DNA from: Nonomuraea jiangxiensis
GTDB taxonomy: Bacteria; Actinomycetota; Actinomycetes; Streptosporangiales; Streptosporangiaceae
Direction: 5' to 3'
DNA: 64,000 nucleotides
NCBI RefSeq assembly: GCF_900099965.1
Contig: NZ_FNDJ01000015.1
Location: 124,001-188,000 of the forward strand
Shown: piece after piece, positions 1 to 7,408 of the stretch
How the letters are laid out: each line of letters starts with the position of its first letter
Numbering within the stretch: position 1 is the first letter of the stretch
Program-made: the position numbers and the translations under genes
Notes under the pieces: model-generated
Databases searched by the model: none
Told to the model about the DNA's origin: nothing
The model's input: only the letters and a program-made list of their open reading frames with translations

Positions 1-1381
1 TCAGCGCGGGCAGGACGTCGCGCAGCAGGTCGGCCGGGGTGGCGCGGCTGGCGTGGGTGGCGACGTTGACGGCCGCCACCGTCCGCCCGCCGGGGCCGCG
101 TACGGGCACCGCGATCGAGCGCACCCCCTCCTCCAGCTCCTGGTCAACCAGCGCGTAGCCGTCGGCGGCGGCCTGCCGGACGGCGGCGGCCAGCTCGGCG
201 GGGGAGGTGACGGTGTAGCGCGACAGCGGCCGAGGGACGATCGCCGCCAGCCGTTCGGCGGGCTGGTCGGCCAGCAGCACCCGGCCCATCGAGGTGGCGT
301 AGGCGGGAAAGTGGGTGCCGACGGTGATGTTCACGCTCATGATGCTCACCGTGGGCACCCGGGCCACGTAGACGACGTCGTCGCCGGACAGCACCGCGAC
401 CGAGGCCGACTCGCGCACCCGCGCCACCAGGTCGGCCAGGTGCGGCTGGACGATCTCGCCCAGGGTGCGGGCCGACAGGTGGGCGTAGCCGAGCTCCAGC
501 ACCTTGGGCAGCAGCAGGTGCCGGTTGCCGTCGGCGGCGGCGTAGCCGAGGCGTTCGAGCGTGTGGACCGCCCGCCGCACGGTGGCGCGGGGCAGGCCGG
601 TGACCCGGGCGGCGCCGGCGAGGCTCACCCCGCCGACGGCCGAGCCGAGCGCGACCAGCACCGCCAGGCCCCGGGCCAGCGACTGCAGGCCGCCCTCGCC
701 CGGGTCGGGGGCGCGGGCGGCCGGGCGGGGCTCGGGCGGCGGGCCGGCCAGTGCGGCCTCCATGCGCTTGACGGTTTCCCGCATGCGAGGCAGCGCGTAC
801 GCGGCCAGCCCCGCGACCGTGTGCCTGCTGGTGTGGCTGACCACGCTCAGCGCGCAGGCGGCCTTGCCGTCCGGGCCGCGTACGGGCAGCGCGACCGCGA
901 TCAGCCCCGGCTCGATGAGCTGATCGTCCTCGGCCCACGGCGCTGCCGGGTCGAGCAGCGCCAGCCCGGCCGCGCACCGGTCGGCGGGCAGTTGGTCGCC
1001 GACCCGGAAGACGATCGACATCGTGCGCCGCCGGGCGAACTGCGCGATGAAGCGCACCGCGTCGCCGTCCCGCACGGCCAGCGACACCGACTCCTTCAGC
1101 TCGCGGGCCAGCTCGCAGGCCGCCGGGGCGAGCGCGTCGCGCAGGCCGCCGCAGGTCAGATAGGCCTCGCCGAGCTCCATCAGGCGCGGCGCGAGCAGCA
1201 CGTCGCGCCCGTCGATCCGCAGGTAGCCCAGCCCGGCGAGGGTGGCCAGCGCCCGGTCGACCGTGGCGCGGGCCAGGCCGGTGGCGCGGACCAGGTCCGT
1301 GGCGCGGGTGCCCCGGCCTGGGGCGGCGGCGCAGGCGCGCAGCACCATCAGCCCGCGCTCCAGGGTTCCGGCCGGTTCCAT
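1..1381 (-). CDS. Tandem (double) IclR-family regulator, 3' end outside the window
   Basis: DNA-binding regulator, probably of the divergent pca operon. The reading frame opens at an ATG on the minus strand (MEPAGTLERG) and stays open to the window edge, giving at least 460 residues, whereas an ordinary IclR protein is about 250. Residues about 5-200 form one winged HTH plus effector domain (ATDLVRATGLARATVDRAL). After a Pro/Ala-rich linker at about 207-225 a second complete IclR unit begins (SLAGAARVTGLPRATVRRAV) and runs to the edge. I checked that the frame is continuous through the linker, so this is one polypeptide and not two genes. IclR proteins such as PcaR and PcaU control pca genes. 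Which domain binds DNA or effector cannot be told. Confidence 0.88.
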   Translation of the reverse strand, partial: MEPAGTLERGLMVLRACAAAPGRGTRATDLVRATGLARATVDRALATLAGLGYLRIDGRDVLLAPRLMELGEAYLTCGGLRDALAPAACELARELKESVSLAVRDGDAVRFIAQFARRRTMSIVFRVGDQLPADRCAAGLALLDPAAPWAEDDQLIEPGLIAVALPVRGPDGKAACALSVVSHTSRHTVAGLAAYALPRMRETVKRMEAALAGPPPEPRPAARAPDPGEGGLQSLARGLAVLVALGSAVGGVSLAGAARVTGLPRATVRRAVHTLERLGYAAADGNRHLLLPKVLELGYAHLSARTLGEIVQPHLADLVARVRESASVAVLSGDDVVYVARVPTVSIMSVNITVGTHFPAYATSMGRVLLADQPAERLAAIVPRPLSRYTVTSPAELAAAVRQAAADGYALVDQELEEGVRSIAVPVRGPGGRTVAAVNVATHASRATPADLLRDVLPAL

Positions 1382-1450
1382 CGATCCCCTTTCTTGCGAA
1401 GGTGCTTTGACACGGGCGCCTTCGCGTGAACATACTCGATCGCACAATAA

Positions 1451-1474
1451 CGAACTTAAGTTCGCTGAGCGAAC
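1451..1474. promoter_or_regulatory. Overlapping palindromes in the IclR-pcaI divergent promoter
   Basis: A perfect 14-bp palindrome CGAACTTAAGTTCG occupies 1451-1464. It overlaps GTTCGC-TGA-GCGAAC (1460-1474), a 6-bp inverted repeat with a 3-bp spacer. Both lie between the two divergent starts and just upstream of the pcaI ribosome site, where an IclR dimer would be expected to bind. Binding by the tandem IclR is inferred from position only. Confidence 0.65.
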
Positions 1475-1495
1475 ACATTGGCTGAACGGAGCGTC

Positions 1496-2263
1496 GTGCG
1501 GAGAGACAAGGTGGTCGCGACGGCCGAGGAGGCGCTGGCGGGCGTGCGCGACGGCGCGTCGTTCGCGGTCGGCGGCTTCGGCCTCAGCGGCATCCCGAAC
1601 ATCCTGATCCGAGCCCTCTACGACAGCGGCGTCACCGGCATCGGCGTGGTGTCGAACAACTGCGGCGTCGACGGCGGCGGCCTGGGCGTGCTGCTGGCGG
1701 CCGGTCGCATCGCCCGGGTGACCGCCTCCTACATCGGCGACAACAAGGAGTTCGCCCGGCAATACCTGGCGGGCGAGCTGGAGGTCGAGCTGACCCCGCA
1801 GGGCAGCCTGGCCGAGCGGCTGCGCGCCGGCGGCGCGGGCGTTCCCGCCTTCTACACCCCCGCCGGAGTCGGCACGCCGGTCGCCGACGGCGGCCTGCCG
1901 CTGCGCCACCACCCGGACGGCTCGATCGCCAAGGCCTCCCAGCCGAAGGAGGTGCGCGAGTTCGACGGCCGCGAATACGTGCTGGAGCACGCCATCACCA
2001 CCGACTTCGCCCTGGTCCGGGCGGCGAAGGGGGATCGGCACGGCAACCTGGTCTTCGCCAAGGCCGCGCGCAACTTCAACCCCCTGGCCGCCATGGCCGG
2101 GCGGATCACGGTCGCCGAGGTCGAGGAGCTGACCGAGCTCGACCCCGACGAGGTGCACCTGCCGGGTGTGTTCGTGCAGCGGGTCGTGGTGCTCACCCCC
2201 GAGCAGGCCGCCGACAAGGCGATCGAGAAGCGTACGGTCTCCGTGGAAGGAGCCCCGTCATGA
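1496..2263 (+). CDS. pcaI: 3-oxoadipate CoA-transferase subunit A
   Basis: Alpha subunit of the enzyme that moves CoA from succinyl-CoA to beta-ketoadipate, the penultimate step of the protocatechuate branch. About 255 residues, normal for PcaI; the glycine-rich GGFGLSGIP segment typical of class I CoA-transferase A subunits sits near residue 25. I prefer the GTG at 1496 because GGAG lies 4 bases upstream and PcaI proteins usually begin close to KVVATAEEAL. A TTG at 1478 in the same frame would add six residues. The stop overlaps the pcaJ start by four bases, so the two subunits are translationally coupled. First gene of the pcaIJFHG operon. Confidence 0.93.
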   Translation: MRRDKVVATAEEALAGVRDGASFAVGGFGLSGIPNILIRALYDSGVTGIGVVSNNCGVDGGGLGVLLAAGRIARVTASYIGDNKEFARQYLAGELEVELTPQGSLAERLRAGGAGVPAFYTPAGVGTPVADGGLPLRHHPDGSIAKASQPKEVREFDGREYVLEHAITTDFALVRAAKGDRHGNLVFAKAARNFNPLAAMAGRITVAEVEELTELDPDEVHLPGVFVQRVVVLTPEQAADKAIEKRTVSVEGAPS

Positions 2264-2889
2264 GCTGGAGCAGGGACGAGATGGTCGCGCGGGCGGCGGC
2301 CGAGCTGCGCGACGGCGACTACGTCAACCTCGGCATCGGCCTGCCCACCCGCATCCCCTCCTTCCTGCCGCCGGGCGTGGACGTGGTCCTGCACTCGGAG
2401 AACGGCATCCTCGGCGTCGGCCCCTACCCGGCGCCGGACGCGCTCGACCCGGACCTGATCAACGCGGGCAAGGAGACGGTGACCGTACGGGAGGGGGCCT
2501 CGTTCTTCGACTCCTCGCTGTCGTTCGGGATGATCCGCGGCGGCCACATCGACGTCGCGGTGCTGGGCGCGATGCAGGTCTCGGCCGGTGGCGACCTGGC
2601 CAACTGGATGGTGCCGGGCAGGCTGGTCAAGGGCATGGGCGGGGCGATGGACCTGGTGCACGGCGCCCGCAAGGTGATTGTGATCATGGAGCACACGGCC
2701 AAGGACGGCTCGCCGAAGATCGTCGAGAGGTGTTCGCTGCCGCTGACGGGGAAGGGGTGCGTGCACCGCGTCATCACCGACCTCGGCGTGCTCGACGTCA
2801 CCGGCAACGGCCTGGCGCTGGTGGAGACCGCACCCGGGGTGAGCGTGGCCGAGCTGCGCAGCCGTACCGACGCGGAGGTGAAGGCATGA
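2260..2889 (+). CDS. pcaJ: 3-oxoadipate CoA-transferase subunit B
   Basis: Beta subunit of the succinyl-CoA:3-ketoadipate CoA-transferase, 209 residues, full length for the family. The SENGILG motif carries the catalytic glutamate (residue 47) that forms the covalent CoA thioester in this family. It starts at an ATG overlapping the pcaI stop (ATGA), and its own stop overlaps the pcaF start in the same way, so stoichiometric expression with both neighbours is expected. No abnormality seen. Confidence 0.94.
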   Translation: MSWSRDEMVARAAAELRDGDYVNLGIGLPTRIPSFLPPGVDVVLHSENGILGVGPYPAPDALDPDLINAGKETVTVREGASFFDSSLSFGMIRGGHIDVAVLGAMQVSAGGDLANWMVPGRLVKGMGGAMDLVHGARKVIVIMEHTAKDGSPKIVERCSLPLTGKGCVHRVITDLGVLDVTGNGLALVETAPGVSVAELRSRTDAEVKA

Positions 2890-4034
2890 AAACCGTCTAT
2901 GTCGTGGACGCCGTGCGCACGCCGTTCGGCCGCTACGGTGGCGCGCTGTCCGGCGTACGCCCCGACGACCTGGCCGCGCACGTGGTGCGGGCGGTCGCCG
3001 AGCGCAACGGGCAGGAGACGGTGGACGAGGTGGTGCTCGGCAACGCCAACGGCGCCGGCGAGGAGAACCGCAACGTCGCCAGGATGGCCGCGCTGCTGGC
3101 CGGGCTGCCGGTCACCACGCCCGGCGCGACGGTCAACCGGCTGTGCGGCTCCGGCATGGAGGCCGTCATCCAGGCCTACCGCGCCATCGCCCTCGGTGAC
3201 GCCTCCGCGGTGATCGCCGGCGGGGTGGAGTCCATGACCCGCGCCCCGTGGGTGCTGCCCAAGCCCGACCGGGCGTTCCCGGCCGGCGGGCAGGAGCTGG
3301 TCTCCACCACGCTCGGCTGGCGGCTGGTCAACCCGAAGATGCCGCCCGAGCACACCGTGGCGCTCGGCGAGGGGGCCGAGCTGATCGCCGACCGGTACGG
3401 GATCGAGCGCGCGGAGCAGGACGCGTACGCGCTGGCCAGCCACCAGAAGGCGGCCAAGGCGTCGTTCGAGCGGGAGATCGTCCCCGTCGGCGACCTGGTC
3501 AGGGACGAGGGCATCCGCCCGGACACCTCCATGGAGGCGCTGGCCCGGCTCAAGCCCGCCTTCCGCAAGCAGGACGGCACCGTGACCGCGGGCAACTCCT
3601 CCCCGCTCAACGACGGCGCCGCCGCCCTGCTGCTCACCGACGAGGAGGGGCTGCGCGGGCGCGAGCCGCTCGCCCGGATCACCGCGAGCGCCGCCTGCGC
3701 GCTGGAGCCCCGCTATTTCGGCCTCGGCCCGGTCGAGGCCACCCGCAAGGTCCTGGCCAAGGCCGGCAAGGAGCTCGGCGACCTGACGACGGCCGAGCTG
3801 AACGAGGCGTTCGCCGCCCAGGTGCTCGGCTGCCTGGCCGAGTTGCCGGGCCTCGACCCCGCGATCGTCAACCCGGACGGCGGGGCCATCGCGCTCGGCC
3901 ACCCGCTCGGCGCCTCCGGGGCCCGCATCACCGGTACGGTGGCCCACCGGCTGGCGGCGGCCGGCTCCGGCACCGGGCTGGCCACCCTCTGCATCGGCGT
4001 CGGCCAGGGCCTGGCCCTCATCCTGGAAAGGTAG
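2886..4034 (+). CDS. pcaF: 3-oxoadipyl-CoA thiolase (acetyl-CoA acyltransferase)
   Basis: Cleaves beta-ketoadipyl-CoA to acetyl-CoA and succinyl-CoA, the last step of the pathway. 382 residues, slightly shorter than the usual ~400. Thiolase landmarks are all visible: nucleophilic Cys87 in LCGSG, NEAFAAQ, the GHPLGASGAR histidine near residue 339 and the second catalytic cysteine near 369 in CIGVGQG. That last motif is the form typical of PcaF/PaaJ-type thiolases. The ATG at 2886 overlaps the pcaJ stop, and pcaH follows after five bases. A much longer frame upstream of this ATG is only read-through inside pcaJ. Confidence 0.94.
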   Translation: MKTVYVVDAVRTPFGRYGGALSGVRPDDLAAHVVRAVAERNGQETVDEVVLGNANGAGEENRNVARMAALLAGLPVTTPGATVNRLCGSGMEAVIQAYRAIALGDASAVIAGGVESMTRAPWVLPKPDRAFPAGGQELVSTTLGWRLVNPKMPPEHTVALGEGAELIADRYGIERAEQDAYALASHQKAAKASFEREIVPVGDLVRDEGIRPDTSMEALARLKPAFRKQDGTVTAGNSSPLNDGAAALLLTDEEGLRGREPLARITASAACALEPRYFGLGPVEATRKVLAKAGKELGDLTTAELNEAFAAQVLGCLAELPGLDPAIVNPDGGAIALGHPLGASGARITGTVAHRLAAAGSGTGLATLCIGVGQGLALILER

Positions 4035-4039
4035 GCACC

Positions 4040-4780
4040 ATGCACCAACCCCACACGCAGGCCGACATCGACCGGGAGATTGCCGAGCTGCGCGGGGCCG
4101 GCGGCGGGGACCACCCCTCCCGTGACTACGCGCCCTACCGCAGCACCGCGCTGCGCCACCCCAAGCAGCCGCTGGTCGCGCTGAAGGACCCGGAGGCCGC
4201 CGAGCTGGCCGGGCCCGTCTTCGGCGTCACCGACGTGACCGCCTTCGACGCCGACCTGACCAGGCAGCACCTCGGCGAGCCGCTCGGCGAGCGCATCACT
4301 GTCACCGGCCGGGTGCTCGACCGCGACGGCCGCCCGGTACGCGGCCAGCTCGTGGAGATCTGGCAGGCCAACGCCTCCGGCCGCTACCTGCACCAGCGCG
4401 ACGACCACCCCGCGCCGCTCGATCCCAACTTCTCCGGCGTCGGCCGGTGCCTGACGGACGCGGACGGCCGCTACACGTTCACCACGATCAAGCCCGGCGC
4501 CTACCCGTGGCGCAACCACCTCAACGCCTGGCGGCCCGCGCACATCCACTTCTCCCTCTTCGGTACGGCGTTCGCGCAGCGCCTGGTCACCCAGATGTAC
4601 TTCCCGGGCGACCCGCTGTTCCCCTTCGACCCGATCATGCAGTCGGTCACCGACGACCAGGCCCGGCAGCGCCTGATCGCCGCCTACGACCACGAGCTGT
4701 CCAAGCCGGAGTGGTCCCTCGGCTACCGGTGGGACATCGTGCTGGACGGCCCCGCCGCGACCTGGAGGGAAGACAGCTGA
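4040..4780 (+). CDS. pcaH: Protocatechuate 3,4-dioxygenase beta subunit
   Basis: Non-heme Fe(III) subunit of intradiol protocatechuate 3,4-dioxygenase, which opens the ring to beta-carboxy-cis,cis-muconate. 246 residues. The four expected iron ligands are visible: Tyr116 (ASGRYLHQ), Tyr155 (GAYPWRN), His168 and His170 (RPAHIHFS). The N-terminal 60 residues form the subunit-contact extension (RDYAPYRSTALRHP) usual for PcaH. The stop and the pcaG start share one base (TGATG), consistent with 1:1 synthesis of the heterodimer. Cytoplasmic. Confidence 0.95.
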   Translation: MHQPHTQADIDREIAELRGAGGGDHPSRDYAPYRSTALRHPKQPLVALKDPEAAELAGPVFGVTDVTAFDADLTRQHLGEPLGERITVTGRVLDRDGRPVRGQLVEIWQANASGRYLHQRDDHPAPLDPNFSGVGRCLTDADGRYTFTTIKPGAYPWRNHLNAWRPAHIHFSLFGTAFAQRLVTQMYFPGDPLFPFDPIMQSVTDDQARQRLIAAYDHELSKPEWSLGYRWDIVLDGPAATWREDS

Positions 4781-5304
4781 TGAACCCCACCCCCTCGCAG
4801 ACCGTCGGCCCCTTCTACGGCTTCGCGCTGCCCTTCCCCGGCGGCGGCGACCTCGCCACCGGCGGGATCGTCGTCCACGGCTACGTCTACGACGGCGCGG
4901 GCGACCCGGTGCCGGACGCGCTGCTGGAGTTCTGGCAGCCCGGCCCCACGGGCGAGCTCCGCGGCCGGCCGGGTACGCTGCGGCGCGACCCGGTCAACGG
5001 CGCGGTGCTGGGCCGGGACGGCGTGGAGTTCACCGGTTTCGGCCGGGTGCCCACCGACCTCGACGGGCACTGGACGCTGCGGACGCTGGAGCCCGGCAAC
5101 GGCTACATCAGCGTGTGCGTCTTCGCCCGCGGCCTGCTGCACCACCTCTACACCCGCATCTACTTCGGCCAGGACCGCTTCCTCGACTCGCTGCCACCCG
5201 AGCGGCGGCAGACCCTGGTGCCCGCGCTGGAACGCCCGGGCGTCCACCGCTTCGACATCCACCTGCAGGGCGAGAAGGAGACGGTCTTCCTCGACCTCGG
5301 ATAG
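4780..5304 (+). CDS. pcaG: Protocatechuate 3,4-dioxygenase alpha subunit
   Basis: Iron-free alpha subunit that completes the active-site cleft beside PcaH. 174 residues, a little short for PcaG (about 190-200). It opens with the family signature TPSQTVGPFYGFALP and keeps the intradiol beta-sandwich core (DALLEFWQP). The iron ligands are absent, as expected for the alpha subunit. Last pca gene in the window: in Streptomyces-type operons pcaB and pcaC/L follow, but here a broken gene on the opposite strand follows after about 25 bases. Confidence 0.93.
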   Translation: MNPTPSQTVGPFYGFALPFPGGGDLATGGIVVHGYVYDGAGDPVPDALLEFWQPGPTGELRGRPGTLRRDPVNGAVLGRDGVEFTGFGRVPTDLDGHWTLRTLEPGNGYISVCVFARGLLHHLYTRIYFGQDRFLDSLPPERRQTLVPALERPGVHRFDIHLQGEKETVFLDLG

Positions 5305-5328
5305 ATCGCCGAGTCGTCGTAGGGGCTG

Positions 5329-5804
5329 TCATGACAGGCGTGCCGCATGCGCCCCCACTGGCCCCACTTCGACCATCCACACGTTCCCGGAAGGCGACGT
5401 GGAGTGCCGGGCGTAGGCGTGGCAGTTGTACGTGCGGGTCGCGTCGGTCTCCCGCGTGGCGTCGATGTAGGTGAAGTCGGCCAGGCCGTTGTACCTCGCG
5501 ATCAGCGCCGGGCTGAGCTCGAAGGTCATCACGATGACGGTGACCGGCGTGCCCCTGGGGGTGTGTCCAGAAGGGTGATCGGGGTCGTCACGCTCCAGCG
5601 CCGCGTACCGGGACAGCAGCGCGGGGCCGGAGCCGGGGCGGCGCAGCAGCTCGGCGAGCCCGTTGAAGCGGGCGGCGACCGTCTCGATCCCGCGCTGAAC
5701 GCTGTTGAACGCCGGCGCCTCGGCCGGCGGGCGGCGGCCGCTAGGAACGTTCGCCTGCTGAGCGGGGGGCGTTCGGCCATGGGCGTTCTCCCGTCTCGAA
5801 TCAC
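5329..5804 (-). pseudogene. Tat-signal protein with a frameshift just after the signal
   Basis: On the minus strand an ATG at 5804 gives MIRDGRTPMAERPPLSRRTFLAAAA, a good twin-arginine start (in two parts: leader, then SRRTFLAAAA), but that frame soon becomes arginine-rich nonsense. A second frame, overlapping it and ending at 5329, carries a protein-like sequence with FNSVQRGIETVAARFNG, ARYNGLADFTYIDATRE and YNCHAYARH. The most economical reading is one exported protein of about 155 residues disrupted by a shift, perhaps with loss of the rest of the hydrophobic core, near 5735-5755. I do not recognise the mature part. Alternative: a shorter non-exported protein using only the second frame (up to 5868). 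Confidence 0.5.
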
Positions 5805-5966
5805 GCCTGCACAGCCTCCGGTACGCGAAAGCGGCCGTCCAGAGTAAGGGCACTACTCCGGCGTCCACCCGGACGCGGACCCGGCCACCCCGGTATTTCG
5901 CGAAATCCCCTGGTCACGGGCGACTCCACCACTGCCGCGACCGGGTACTCCGCTTGCTCTATGCGC

Positions 5967-6031
5967 CTCCTTACCCGCGTTCATAACATCCCCCACGAAA
6001 TGGGTCAGGGTACGTCAAAGGAGGTAAGGAG
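5967..6031 (+). promoter_or_regulatory. Inverted repeat able to mask the ribosome site of the secreted-protein gene
   Basis: CTCCTTACC (5967-5975) is the exact complement of GGTAAGGAG (6023-6031), which is part of the long Shine-Dalgarno stretch before the GTG at 6035. If transcription starts upstream of 5967, a 9-bp stem with a 47-base loop would hide the ribosome site. Pairing is seen in the sequence; a regulatory role is inferred. Confidence 0.4.
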
Positions 6032-6034
6032 ACC

Positions 6035-6391
6035 GTGAAACGCCTCAAGACCGGCATCGTGGCGCTGGCCGCGCTCGCCGGGTTACTCGTGCTGCCCGCC
6101 ACCCCGGCCAACGCCGCGATCGCCACCGTGTGCGCCTGGAACATTCCGGCCGGCTGGGTCAAGACCAACGACCACTGGGACCCCACCCGCTGCGGTAGCC
6201 CGACCGCCGTCATCGACAACATGTGGACCATCGAGACCTACTACGACAAGCCCATCGGCGCCTTCATGACCGTCTGCAGCGGCTGGCGGCCCACCGGCTG
6301 GATCACGACCAGCACCCGCTGGGACCCGACGCGTTGCGGGCACCCGACCGCGATCTACGACAACGTCTGGACCATCCGGCGTACCTTCTGA
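6035..6391 (+). CDS. Small secreted protein with two tandem Trp/Cys repeats
   Basis: 118 residues. A Sec signal peptide (MKRLKTGIVALAALAGLL, cleavage after TPANA near residue 27) is followed by two copies of the pattern V-C-x-W-x3-GW-x2-T-x3-WDPTRCG-x-PTA-x2-DN-x-WTI, at about residues 32-68 and 79-115. Each copy has two cysteines, suggesting one disulfide per repeat. The GTG start has a very strong ribosome site (AAAGGAGGTAAGGAG). No known domain recognised; such small exported repeat proteins in actinomycetes often act at the cell surface or on polymers, but no function can be assigned. A strong hairpin follows the stop. Confidence 0.85.
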   Translation: MKRLKTGIVALAALAGLLVLPATPANAAIATVCAWNIPAGWVKTNDHWDPTRCGSPTAVIDNMWTIETYYDKPIGAFMTVCSGWRPTGWITTSTRWDPTRCGHPTAIYDNVWTIRRTF

Positions 6392-6402
6392 CGGCACCCG
6401 GC

Positions 6403-6445
6403 GGCCCGGACCCGCCGCCCCGGCCAGGGGAGGCGGGTCCGGGCC
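6403..6445 (+). terminator. GC-rich hairpin terminator
   Basis: A perfect 14-bp stem (GGCCCGGACCCGCC at 6403-6416 with its complement at 6432-6445) begins 12 bases after the stop of the secreted-protein gene. There is no U-run, which is common for actinomycete terminators. Confidence 0.65.
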
Positions 6446-6568
6446 GAACCGTGCGTGCTCACGACAACAGAACACCCACCTCGCCGGCGAACGCCCGGTA
6501 GATCAGCGCCCTTGATCTAGGAGGGCGGCGGCCCCCATGGATGACTGGAAGTCCGGAGCCCGCAACAC

Positions 6569-7401
6569 ATGCCGAGCCGATGCGAGGTCTGTGCGATGAC
6601 GAGCGTTCACTCCGTGCGTTCAGCACAGGACACCTGGCCGCTGCTGGACCGCGAACGCGAGCTGACGGAGATCCTGCGCGCATACCGGGAGCGCGGCAAC
6701 GGCGTCGCGCTCGTGGGGGCCGGCGGCCTGGGCAGAACCCGGCTGGCGCGGGAGGCGCAGGCCCGCCTCGGCGCGGCGGCGCAGTGGGTGGCCGCGACCA
6801 GGGCGGGGGCCACCATCGAGTTCGGGGCGCTCGCGCATCTCCTGCCCGAGGACGCCGACCTCAGCGGTGGCCGGCTGACCGTCCTGCGCCGGCTCACCCG
6901 CCGCTTCCACGACGCCGGTGAACCCAGAACGGCCCTCGTCGTGGACGACGCGCACCTGCTGGATCACGCCTCGGCCGCGTTCGTCCACCATCTCGCCACG
7001 CACGGGCCGGCCTTCCTGATCGTCACCCGGCGGGCGGGCGCGACCGCCTCCGACGCGATCATCGCCCTGGAGAAGGAGGGGCTGGTGACGAGGCGGCCGC
7101 CAGGACGCACCAGCAGGCCGGGCGGCGCATCCTCGCCAACCGTTCGATGGAGCGGGCCGCCGTGCTGCGCGGCCACTGCTCCCAGGCCAGGACCCCGCTG
7201 CTGGACACCACCAACCTGGCCGACATCCTGACCCGGAGGGAACGGGAGGTGGTCCTGCTCGCCGCCGCGAGCCGCCCGAGCCGGGAGATAGCGTTCAGGC
7301 TCGGCCTCTCGGTACGCACGGTGGACAACTACCTGTGCCGCGCCTACGCCAAGCTCGGGGTGTCCGGCAGGACGGAGCTCGCCGATCTCCTGGCCCCGTG
7401 A
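6569..7401 (+). pseudogene. LuxR/LAL-type regulator reduced to its two ends
   Basis: LAL regulators are ~900-residue ATPases with a C-terminal LuxR HTH. Here the first frame (6569, or MTSVHS at 6596) gives a partial AAA domain: LLDRERELTEIL, a P-loop GAGGLGRTR in which the usual Lys is Arg, and Walker B ALVVDDAHLL. It breaks down near 7090. A second frame carries GRRILANRSMERAAVLRGHC and a complete LuxR HTH (LTRREREVVLLAAASRPS, RLGLSVRTVDNYLCRAYAKL) ending at 7401. The central NB-ARC/TPR part (several hundred residues) is missing and the two ends are out of frame. Either a decayed gene or an assembly collapse. Confidence 0.8.
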
Positions 7402-7408
7402 CGCGCGC

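Noticed and set aside
53..1429. 458-codon plus-strand open frame over the IclR gene
   Set aside because: No domain, skewed Gly/Arg/Pro composition; antisense shadow of the minus-strand IclR frame.
3248..4780. Long frame joining pcaF DNA to pcaH
   Set aside because: Its first part is pcaF read out of frame; pcaH starts at 4040 with its own ATG and normal length.
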